From Trebouxia sp. TZW2008 (lineage: Eukaryota; Chlorophyta; Trebouxiophyceae; Trebouxiales; Trebouxiaceae): a DNA stretch of 64,000 nt. The position numbers were made by a program, and so were the translations under genes. The notes beneath the pieces were generated by a model. The model worked only from the letters and a program-made list of their open reading frames with translations, searched no databases and was not told the DNA's origin. The stretch spans positions 1-64,000 of the forward strand of contig BDIU01000245.1 of NCBI GenBank assembly GCA_002118135.1. Reading direction: 5' to 3'. Shown in pieces: positions 1 to 10,400 of this stretch (position 1 is the stretch's first letter; every line of letters begins with the position of its first letter).

Positions 1-3000
1 AGGGGTTGGCTGTTGAAAGGGGGACGGAACCACTTGATGGGAATGGACTGCTAGCTGGAGGGGAACCACTGCCAGCTGAAGGGGACGCGGCACTGGTTGA
101 AGGGGACGCAGTGCTGGGAGAGGAGCTGCTGCCAGTGCTTGTGGACACAGCTGGTGGGGAGCTAGTGCTGGATGAAGGGGAGCCACTGCCAGTTGAAGGC
201 GAGGTATTGCGGTTGAAGGGGTTAGCTGTTGAAAGGGGGACTGTACCACTTGATGGGAAGGGACTGCTAGGTGAAGGGGAGATGCTGCCAAGTGCAGGGG
301 AACTGGGTCCAGGTGAAGAGGAAGCACCACCAGCTGAAGGGGAGCTGCCAGTAGATGAAGAAGAAGTGCCTGCTGCAGGGGAACTGCTGGCAGGTGAAGA
401 AGAGCCACCAGTGAGGCCAGCAGCGGCGTTGTTGAGGCCGGTGGGTACTGTAGGGGTGCCCCCATTGGCCCCCAAGGCTCCAGTGTTGGTGGCCGGCGCG
501 GCCACATAGCGGGCTGCTGCCGCTGATGCTGCATCCTGTGGTGGAGGTGATGATGTGCCTGCTGGCAACAGAAGGTCAACTGTTAGTATCCATCCATCCA
601 TCCATCCATCCATCCATCCATCCATCCACCCACCCATCCACCCACCACCCACCCATCCATCCATTCATCTATTTATCCATCCATCCATCCATCTACTCAC
701 ACAGGCTAAGCACACAGATACACGGCAGGCAGCTGTGAGTGACTGCTAGATGACTGCGTGCGATGACTCAGCATGCGCCAGGCATGAGACAGATGCAAGT
801 GTGCCAACATTCTTTCCAAGGCTTGCAGGCATGATACAAGCTCAGCAAAGCAATCTTGCACTGCTGAACTCTAGGCAGGATTCAGCAGTTGTGACACACA
901 CTGCACACGTAACAAAAAGCATACTATGTATGAGGTGTCAAGATCAGTGCAAACCCCCAAATAATCTCAAAAGACAAGTCGCAGGATGAAAAAGCACTCG
1001 CTTGATCCTGATGAAGGGGTGGATGATGACACAGGAGGAGGCACTTCAGGGGCAGCTGGCGGTGGCTGTGACCCTGAAGGGGAAGAAGCGATTGCAGGTG
1101 AGCTGGCTGCTGCCCCAGCTGCTGCACTGTTTGCCGCAGAGGGACCTGTGCTACCTGCGAAACGCGCAGGCTTCTTCAGGACAGAGGGCAACCTGTCAAA
1201 AGTACACTGCAAGGGGTTTTACAGCGTACAGCAAGGCAAAACACCGCTCGCAATGCACGCCTCTCTTGCTGCGCACAGCATGCCTTGTGTTACAGATTGT
1301 GCATAATGCATACTGCATCAGGACAAGTGATGCTGCCAGCAGTTTTGCACGATGAAAAAGTGACTGGGCAGTCACTTTATTTACGAACCAAACTGGGCAT
1401 GCCGCAACAAGCATGCATGTTGCGCAACGCTCGACCAGAGATCCTGGACTTCTGCATTCAATCTGTGGACACTCAGCATTCAGTACTGCTTCGTCTGCAA
1501 CATTCAGCGCAGTTCTAATCCTTCAGTACAGCACTAGGCTGACCTGTGCTGGGTGGTGGAGGTGGGGGTGGCGAGGGTGGCGTGGAGGGCGTTGGGGGTG
1601 AGGGTGTGGGGGCAGATCTGGCCCCAGAGACAGCAACAGCAGGGCTACCTGAAGAAGAAGATTCACTGGCAGAAGACGGACCAGCTGTTGTCTGGGATGA
1701 AGACCCTGCACTGTTGCTGGACCCTGAAGTGCTGCTAGAAGATGAAGAAGACCCAGATGATGGAGAAGATGGGCTGGAAGAAGAGGATGGGTTGCTGTAA
1801 GGTGAAGACAAGGGGTAGTTGGTGTAGTCGCCAGTGTACACACAGGGGGCATTGTAGATTTTGGGAGGGCTGAACCCTGCGGTGCCCTGTGAGCAGAGGG
1901 GCTGGTTGGCACCAAGAGCCCTGCACAACACAAGTATGTCCTGTACATGTAGCCGACCAAATGTGTTTTACTGAAGAGACTTATGTGTTCTCGTGACTGA
2001 CTGCTGTGTATTGATGTGTATCAAGCAGCAAACATAATACGACAGACTGCCATGCCAACAGCCATTCAAGTTTCCAGAAGACAAGTGAAACATGTATGCA
2101 TCTTGAGAGAGGTCATGCCAGGGCCCCTTCAGAAGGGTGACCCTCCCAAAGGTGTACGAACGGCAGCAGGTATTTCAAAAAAGATGACATGGCCAGTAGA
2201 ACAGCAACAGCTGTCACAGCTTACAGCGTGGTAAGGGAAGTCATGCCACTTGAAGAAAACTCTCCAGGTGCTGCAGAGCCTCTCCAAGAGCTTGGTAGGG
2301 GCCCTGAGAGGTCGTTGGACCTGACATCTAAGTTCACCAGGTTGCTGAGCTGACTCCAGCTTGAAGGCAAGGTGCCAGTGAGCTGATTGTAAGCCAGGAT
2401 GATGGACTGCAGCTTGATGTCATCAGACCAGCTGTCAGGTAGAGCACCTACACAGAGAGTGCAAAGCCTGTTTCACAGGAATGTGATTGTTTGAGCCTTG
2501 TTGAAAAGCGCAACAGAGGTTTGATGTGCACAAGCTTGACGCCTGAGCTGACTCCAGCTGGAAGGCAGAGTGCCAGTGAGCTGGTTGTAGGCCAGGATGA
2601 TGGACTGCAGCTGAGTGTCACTAGACCAGCTGTCAGGTATAGCACCTACACAGAGAGTGCAAAGCCTTTTTGACAGGAACATCATTGTTTGAGTCTTGTT
2701 GGCAAACGCAACAGAGGTTTGCTGTGCATGCGCCCAATGCCTGTGCTGGCTCCAGCTGGAAGGCAGGATACCAGTGAGCTGGTTGTAGACCAGGATGATG
2801 GACTGCAGCTTAGTGTCACTAGACCAACTGTCAGGAATGACACCTGCAAAACAGCAAGGGGGTACTGCCCTCTCATGAGTGAACAACAGAGTGGCAACAT
2901 ACAGGCTGTAGTCCAGTGCATGTGAACATTTGAAACTCATAATTGGGCGATCTACAGCCTGCCAAATGAGCTGTCATTGCAGCAGGGACTGATGTATTTT

Positions 3001-4128
3001 CAGGCTGAGCATATCAGCACATTCATTTCCTAGGCTAGTTGTGTGGTGAGAAGCTGCCTTTGACTGTGCAGCTCGTGACAAACACGACATGTTGCCACAG
3101 TGCATTCATCACAATGCATGCATGGGTTTGTACCTGTGAACTGGTTCTCCTGAAAATTGGCAGTTGTCAGGCTGCTGAACCCTGCTAATTGAGGCAGAGA
3201 CCCTGTGAATTTGTTGCCCTGGAGCTGTAGGGTCTGCAGGGAACTCAGCGGCTGCAGCGGTGGCACTGCGCCTGTGAGGTCATTGTAGCTCAGGTCCAAC
3301 AGGTTGAGGCTACTCAGTGAGCTCCAAACGGTTGGGTCCCAAGAGAGCCATCCGCCCAAATGCATGCCTGACAAGGATCTGCACCAACACATACATATTC
3401 AGTGACGAGATGCAATTAGGTGCAAAGTCAAGTGCAACGCCATTGACTCCTACCAAGACAGGCAATCAGCACAACAGGCATGCAGATGGAGCGCAACAAA
3501 TTGCAACAACTACGATGACAGAAAAGATCATCACAGCCAATTCTGATGTCAGTCAGAGATGCAATTGCAAAAGAATGCTTATGGTACTTGAACTTGGTTG
3601 TGGCGGTTGCTGGAAACGCTCTTATAGGCACAGGCACGGCTAGTGACTTGCATGCAAGGATGCATGACTATCAAACCCTAAACCCTAAACCCTAAATAAC
3701 CCAATCCTTGAGATTGCAACCAAAGTTTGTCCTGCTGTCCTGATAGTACAGGCAAGAGCTGCAGCTTGGAACCTTCAAGGGGGTACAGTGATGACTTGAC
3801 TTTGCTGTTGCCACTGCAGGAGACTCCCTTGAAGGCGCAGGCACTGGCAGCACCCACCAAAGTATACAGTGGAATCAAATCGACTGACAACACAGCTGAC
3901 AGCTGCAAGCTCAAAATGAGGTACTTACAGTGATGTGACTTCGCTGTTGCCATTGCAAGAAACGCCTTTGAAGGCGCACGCACTGGCAGCTTCTGGGATC
4001 CAGTCAGACAGCTGATTGCTTGGGTCTATGGCGCCCTTGAGTGTATACAGAGCTGCAGCTTGCTGTGATGGTGATGAGCCTGCAGCAGGGTAGAGCACAG
4101 CCACAATGAGTACTATAAAACATCTTCA
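1..4128 (-). CDS. Secreted leucine-rich-repeat protein with Ser/Pro-rich tail (3' end missing)
   Basis: Minus-strand split gene. The exon at 3929-4128 encodes a hydrophobic signal segment ([11 protein letters not shown]) followed by an LRR N-terminal cap of plant receptor type ([20 protein letters not shown], then [11 protein letters not shown]). The exon at 3134-3378 gives GG-x-L and two LRRs ([26 protein letters not shown]). The exon ending near 2445 adds [16 protein letters not shown] and [13 protein letters not shown]. Downstream exons at about 1535-1910, 970-1187 and 1-548 are Ser/Pro/Gly-rich and resemble hydroxyproline-rich wall glycoprotein linkers; the first carries a Cys-containing LRR end cap. 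Together they suggest an extracellular or wall-anchored LRR glycoprotein. No kinase domain or membrane anchor is visible because the gene leaves the window at base 1. No in-frame ATG precedes the signal segment, so a short 5' exon lies upstream and was not found. Family call is firm; the exact exon set is not. Confidence 0.75.
587..690. repeat. (TCCA)n microsatellite
   Basis: Imperfect tetranucleotide repeat of CATC/TCCA units, about 25 units, inside an intron of the LRR gene between two Ser/Pro-rich exons. Open frames of Ile-His-Pro-Ser repeats across it are repeat artefacts. Confidence 0.9.
2340..2855 (-). repeat. Three tandem copies of one LRR exon
   Basis: The LRR exon occurs three times about 205 bp apart, with 5' ends near 2445, 2648 and 2850. 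Each copy starts with a TAG or CAG acceptor and reads G-x-(L/I)-PDSWS-D, then LQSIIL-x-YNQLTG. Only the leftmost copy continues into a second LRR. The other two lose the exon's 3' end after SSWSQ with no clear GT donor. They may be decayed copies, or spare exons if a donor is used. Confidence 0.8.
3585..3875 (-). repeat. Decayed copies of the LRR cap exon end
   Basis: Two degenerate copies of the 3' part of the N-cap exon ([15 protein letters not shown]) lie in the intron just downstream. One at about 3785-3870 still reads [18 protein letters not shown]; an older one is at about 3590-3640. Both probably arose by tandem duplication across the exon-donor junction. Confidence 0.7.
3672..3696 (+). 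repeat. Interstitial telomere-type repeat (CCCTAAA)3
   Basis: Three consecutive CCCTAAA units inside an LRR intron. This is the telomere unit of plants and many green algae. A shorter opposite-strand example (TTTAGGG) is at about 23590. Such tracts can mark repaired breaks. Confidence 0.85.
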
Positions 4129-5700
4129 AAACAATGGATGTGAAAAGGGCCAATTGTATTGCTGTAAGCGTCGTTGCAATTGTTCTGTAACCGTGGCTGC
4201 CAGCTGTGAGCTGCTGACCTGGTGCTGCTGACCTGCTGCTGTTGCTGCTGCTGCTTCTGCTACTCATGTTTACTATTGCTGACAATGCCTGCTATTGCCG
4301 CTGCTGCTGTATTGCTGCTGCTGCTGCTGGTCCTGTTTGCTGCTGCTGCTGCTGCCTGAGCCAAACCTGATCTTGTAGCACCTGAATGTCTGACCATTTG
4401 TGTGATAGCAAGAAGCTGCAACTGACCAGAGTGAGATTGGTTGCAGCTTCTGATGATGCACCTGATTGCTGACGGAATCAAAGAGTCCTTCTCTGCTTGC
4501 ATAAATGTATGTCCTGTCCGATTTGAGCCTCGCGGTGGATGTTGTCATGCTGCGCTTGAGCTAGATTTGCCTCTGGAAGAATGCTGTGCTGCTGCTTGTT
4601 GCTGTGGTGTTATACGCACAAGAGATATGCACAAACAAATGCATGGCAAGTTGTGCTATAATGCCTTACCGCTTTGAGCAGCTGCTTTCTGTGCGGGAAA
4701 CCATGCCAGCGTCAGCAGCAGCCAACAAACAGCTGAGTGCTGTGCGAAGCGCCGTTTTGCCCCTGGCCCAGGGCCTGTCTGAAAGTCCGGCAGCCACATC
4801 ACATAACCTTAGCTCATACACAATTGCTAGCATGCCTTAACCAAAATCATGAGCAAAGCATTTGGGTCTCCGCGCCCGTGTCGGGGTTCTACACACTTTC
4901 TGACATGCATTTCTTCAGATGTTGTGCGAAGAATCTGAGCCTGTCTGACAGGCTCGCAGATACAACGCAGTGTGAGAGGTCTACACACTTGCAAACATGC
5001 CATACGCTAGTGTACAGAGCTGTTGAGCATCCAGCACTTGTCAAGTCTATGTCTTGGGGATTTGCATGTCTCCAGCATGCTTGGATGACTTGTCACATGC
5101 CCAAGATGCAGTCAATTGCTGAAAGCCATGCAGACAATGATTCCTGTCAGAATCTGACGGGTGTGTTGCTGCAAGCTGCGATCAGTCTGCTGAAAGTCGT
5201 GCTGGCTGGCTGGCTGGCTACTTGACTTTTGAGACAGAATGTACACAGTGAGAGCGAGAAGGAAGACATACCTTTCTGCCCATGTTGCTGGGGCAGAAAG
5301 GGCGGAAAGCCCCCACAGGCACACGTTTGACACCCAATGCCCTGCCTGCAGTGCAAAGGCAATATCTGACATGTATCAAGCCAATGAGTGATGCTGCTGG
5401 ATGCATCTGGCGCCAGCGTGCAGACTACAAAGTTGCAACCATCTCTTCTGCTGTTTGCTGTTACGAGGTTCATAGAGCTGCTGCAAATTCTGCAAAGGTT
5501 GTGTCGACTGATCCCACGACGTTTTGAGAACAGAAATTATGCAACACAGTGTGTGAGATCTAAGGACGGTGTTGAACACTGTAGCCGCCCTGCACTTGAC
5601 GTCCGTGACTGGTATGCATACTAGACACAGCCTTTCTATTGTCGACACAACGCTTACAATACGAGCATGTTGCATATGCGTGCTAGGCAGCTCGGTGTGA
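4129..5700. other. No supported gene; CTG/CAG-rich stretch
   Basis: Upstream flank of the LRR gene. It contains a CTG-rich low-complexity stretch at about 4206-4356. No exon with convincing protein features was found. The missing first exon and the promoter of the LRR gene probably lie here. Confidence 0.5.
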
Positions 5701-6480
5701 TGTGCTCAACGCGTTTTGATAAGGGTCTGAGCCCGGCTTTATCCCTCAAAGCAGTGGCAAGCCACTGTACACGGGGGTGCAACCGGGAATCGTGTCCGGA
5801 ATTGTTTGAGTCATAGGTGAACCATGCCAAGCCTCACCTGGCAGCTGATCCGCAAGTTGCAGGTGATGGAAACGGCGCTCGGTCGAGATATTCGCTGACT
5901 ATAACGTTGTTACCGCGCTGCCAACTACAGATCTTGCAGCTCGCTTGGCGCGCTTCTCGGCATCGGAGCCGCGCCGGCCGAACGACGACAGCCCTCAAGC
6001 TGCCGAAAAGATGTCAGTGGCCCTGCCATCGCAAAAAACCTGGGCTTAACGCCCACGACATGCTCAAGGCTGACGTCGGGAAGCTTAAACGCGCGTCAAG
6101 AAGAAGAGTCACCTTGAACTCGGATCAACCGATTACCCTCCTCGCTGCAAATTTGAAACTGCTGCGGCACCTGATGACCCTACGTCATCCCGAGAGACAT
6201 CTCCGTGACAGCAGTACAGAAATTGTAGCAGTGGTTGCTTTGCTGTCGGCGGTGGCCTGGGCAATGTGGGTTGATGCATGCACCGTTCAATATGGCAGCA
6301 ATTGTGCTGCGATGCATTCGCAAGATCGCTCCCACAGAAGAGACTCATGCTCTACAGAGTGTGACCCTTGTGTCATTCAGGTGCTATAGCTCTGAGTCTT
6401 GCTTACATCAAAAGTTGCCTGTGCATGCAGAACTGTCACAGCTTGTGCTCAGACGGTTGGCAGTGTCCTGAGTCAATTGA
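5700..6480. other. CpG-rich block, possible 5' end of an unrecognised gene
   Basis: This stretch is richer in CG dinucleotides than its flanks, as are the first exons of other genes here (near 13.0, 36.0, 42.6 and 51.9 kb). On the plus strand an ATG at 5824 starts MPSLTWQLIRKLQVMETAL. A 50-base intron ending in CTACAG near 5930 would join it to DLAARLARFSASEPRRPNDD and end after QKTWA. The longer open frame over 5817-6389 begins with GTG and looks like a chance frame. No family is recognised. Confidence 0.25.
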
Positions 6481-7489
6481 CTTCAAAAGGTCAGATCTGT
6501 GATGATAAACGTTGCAGAGCTCTGTGATAAGAGCATGATCACGACAGCGTCTTGCTGTTTGAAACAAGCATCAGCCCTGTACATCCTGCCATTGCATCTG
6601 TAGAAGCGGTCTTTTCGGTGTATACGAGACAAAGTAGATACACAGACTCCCCTGAAGTAGCAGGCTGTGCAAGTCTGCGGGATTCTCCGGACCGCTCTGC
6701 TGCATGATCACAGCTTGGCTACAAACCAAGTGACAGCCATTGTAGTCAAGTCTGCAGCACTGGCGCTGTGCATTACTGCTGCCAGGAGCCTGCAGGTCAG
6801 CCTTGCAGACTGGCTGAGCCAAGAAGCTTGAAGTTGAATACACAGCTGTACAATGTACGCTGCACTGGACATTAAACACTGCGGTGGATGCACCGTGCAC
6901 ACTTATCACATGGCTCAGTGGGTGTTGGCATCACAGCGGCATCGAGCTGTGGTCTGATAGCACTTCCTCGAGCTTGGGCCTCAGTTGACGGCATGACAAA
7001 GTTCAAAGGATGCAGCCCTACCTGAAATTGCAGATCTACTATTTACATCATCAAGAGATGATTAAATGCCAGCAATTTTATTCAGGAGTTGACTCTGTCA
7101 TAGTCACTGACAGCCATGCTGCACAAGCCCCGCGAGCTATATACAAACAAAATGTCCTAAGCATAGCCAAACAGCTGTACACAAACCTCTGAACCAGGAA
7201 CCCAAGAGTTATACATGCCTGCAACCTGAGCATGGCGAATAGCTGTAACCAATCCCGTCAATGAGAAACGCAAGAGTCGTACATGCCTGCACCCTTAAGT
7301 GTAGCTGATGAAGTATACAAAACCCTCTGACCAAAGTTCCAAGAGTTGTATGCGCCTGCAACCTGCGTATGCTGTGCAGATATGTATCAGATCATACTTA
7401 AGTGCTGTGTGCTGCTGGTGACTCATCATGCCTTCATGCATCTCACTCAGATGCCGCGAAGCCGACTAAGGCTGTCATCATCAGCTGAC
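6481..7489. other. Intergenic, nothing recognised
   Basis: Downstream flank of the DUF1254 gene. A motif resembling 'aagagttgtacatgcctgcaacctg' in part recurs near 7205, 7270 and 7340, suggesting short degenerate tandem repeats of about 65 bp. No coding features were seen. Confidence 0.4.
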
Positions 7490-10400
7490 TCATTTGCCAG
7501 CAGCGGCTACCCCTGATGATGGTGTCAAAATGATTGGTGGTGGTGCATAGGTGCCGTTCAGCACATACGGTGGTGACACATATGTGCGCAAGAGGAAGAA
7601 GATGGGAGCGTTGCTGGGAGCTGGCAACCAGTTAGCATATGCCACTGTGCCATTAGGTGGCGCTGCTGCTGAGATGTAAACTGTCAGGGAGCTGTTGTTA
7701 GTTCCGCTGTAGACTAGGTTTGGTGTCTGCATAGCACACACAAGACTCAATTGATGCACAACAGTTGCACATGTGACATGTGGTAACATGCTTCAAGCAA
7801 TCTCAGCAACACGCTGTGTGCTGGATTGTACAAGGCTTGCATTCAGAATATCGGCGCATTGTTATAGGCCTCTGAGTTGGTCAAAACCCACACAAAACAA
7901 TGAATGAATGCAACAAAGTTCACTTGTCTGTGAAAACCTTACAACGCATGGAATTGCATGCAAGTGCTTGTACTTATGAGTGCAGTGAATGGCGCTCCGT
8001 ACAGCATCAATGGTTTGGCCTCAAGTACTTTAAATCCGTTGATCAGTACTCAACACTGCCTGGCAAGCAGTGTTGTACCAGATCTGCAATATTGTAGCGG
8101 TTGATGGTGTTATTGATTAGGTTCAAATTCGTGGCATAATTCAAGGGAGAGAACAGGATACATTTGCTTGTGACTGCATTTGTGCATTAGTCTGCACAGA
8201 CTGCAGTTGGTTTGCGTCCACTGTCAATTCGAAACTGCTTACCCTGTCCGCAATGTTGTAGCGGTTGATGGTGTTGTTGATCAGATTCAAGTTGGTGGCG
8301 TTGTACAGCGTGAGCGACCAAAATGCGTTTGCTGGCACAGGCAGAGGAAAGGTGATGGTGTAGTTGTTGCCTGTCGAGGCATCCAGGGTTCTGCCTTGAG
8401 AATCCACGCTGGTTTGCCAGTAGATGACCTCTCTAGGTGGTAGCGCTGCTATCACATTCTGTGTGTCCTCTGCAACCAAGACAGGATCAGTCAGCCTTTG
8501 TTAAGGCAGGTAGAGGAAAGGTGATGGTGTGGTTGTTGCCCATTGAGTCATTCAGGGTTCTGCCTTGAGAGTCCATGCTGGTTTGCCAGTAGATGACCTC
8601 TCTAGGGGGCAGCGCTGCTATCACATTCTGTGTGTCCTCTGCAAACGACAGCATCGGTTGTCATCATCACATACTGGCTTGCATGTGAGGTCATGTGACA
8701 CTGCTAGGTGCGTGCAGAAGCACTGGACCGTCTTGCGAATCAGCGCTGGTTTGCCAGTCGATGACCTTTCAAGGGGGTAGTGCTGCTATCACATTCTCTG
8801 TGTCCTCTGCAAGCAAGAGCACCAAGGCAACATTATGCCACAGTTTGGTGGGCACAGTCTGTGTTGTTTTCAGACAAGGCAAAGGTCAGGCAATCTTTGT
8901 GAAAACGCTTTCAAGTTTCAAGAATACTTTGCAAGAAAAAGAGGGTGAGGGCAAAGTGCATCAAACTGTAGCTGAGCTCGCTTCATCAGGTCCTTTGTCA
9001 TGAGGCCATGTACTACACACAAAGCCAGTATGCTTAGTAAGTTTGATAAGCTGAGTGAGTGCTTGTAGTACACACAAAGCCACTCACTAAGAAGGTGGAA
9101 GCAAACAGACTTTCATGACAACAAGCCGCAAGACATGGAACAGAATTGCATGCACCTACAACACTGTTGCAGATTCAGGCCTGAAGGCGTACATCTTATT
9201 CATATTGCTGTTCAATATGTGACACATGGAATTGTGCCTAGCTCTCACATGTCATGTCACCTGTTGCAACTGCTGATGTTGTCACTAAAGTGGTTGCAGA
9301 TTGTGGAACCACTTACGAGCTCGCTTGAGGTAGTCAGTGTTGTAGGTGCCGGAGTTGTTCCGGAAGGTCCACCCAGTAGAGGTGACTAACGCCACATTGG
9401 AGTTGGGATTCAGGATGCAAGTAAGCGCCACCTGTCTTCCAAGCTGGAATGCTGTGCCTGCCAAGCTGTTGCTACCTGATGCATTGGCTGCGCTTGCACT
9501 CAAGGTTGCCAAATTAGGACCTTCAGACCCTGGACCTGTGCTTGTCAGGTTTGCTGCATAACAAAGCAAAAGTCAGAGGCCTATGCACTGTAAGTATTTT
9601 GCTGCAATGACTACATTAATGCAACAAAGTCAGATCTATGCCCTAGAAAGCTGTGCTTGCTAAGCTGTTGGATCCTGATACATTGACTGCGCTTGCATTT
9701 GCGGTTGCCAAATGAGGACCTTCAGACCCTGATGCATTCTTGTCAAGTTTGCTGCAGGAGAGAGCAGAAGTCAGAGGCTTGAGGCTTGCTATGAGATTGT
9801 GATATTTCCAATGCTGAATCATTTCGTATTGACCACAGCACATACAGATCACATCTGCCTTGTCAGATTGCTATTGAATGTACCATGTTCTGCTTTTAAA
9901 TGCTACTGTCTGTTGGCTAAATGCACTTCTCTGAAAGGCAGCATGATCCAGACACAAGAGCTCAGTGCAGCATTTCATCCCTTCAAACAACATATACATG
10001 TTGTTCACAACTTAAAATCGCCTCTCTGCTGGAGGGAAGCAAGATTTGGGGTCAAAACAGCACGGTCAACTCACCTGGAGGGTCAGTCTCAGCGTAGATA
10101 GAAGAGACGTTAAACCACTGCGCAGGCTGCTGAGTGAATAGGTTTAGGAACCCTGGCTGCCCTCCGTATGACCCATAACCTGCTCCTGGTGCAGCCCCAT
10201 AGCCAGACCCATTGACTGCCCTTGAGATGATGGCAGCCTTTGACGTTGTGTTCAAAGATCCGTTGACTGCAGCATGCACAGCCTCATGCTGCTGTAAGAG
10301 CTTCAGCAAATATGTGTCTTTTGTACGGCACTCGCCTGTCCAACCCCTGGCATGGTCGTTCCAAGCATTGCAACAAGCACCATGCGCTTGTGAGAGCCAG

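Noticed and set aside
6..509. Plus-strand 167-residue open frame rich in Gly, Glu and Pro
   Set aside because: It is the antisense of a Ser/Pro-rich exon of the minus-strand LRR gene; the minus frame continues through splice junctions and matches wall-glycoprotein composition.
5817..6389. 190-codon plus-strand open frame
   Set aside because: It starts with GTG, not ATG, and has no recognisable protein pattern. The CpG-rich composition alone keeps stops rare here.
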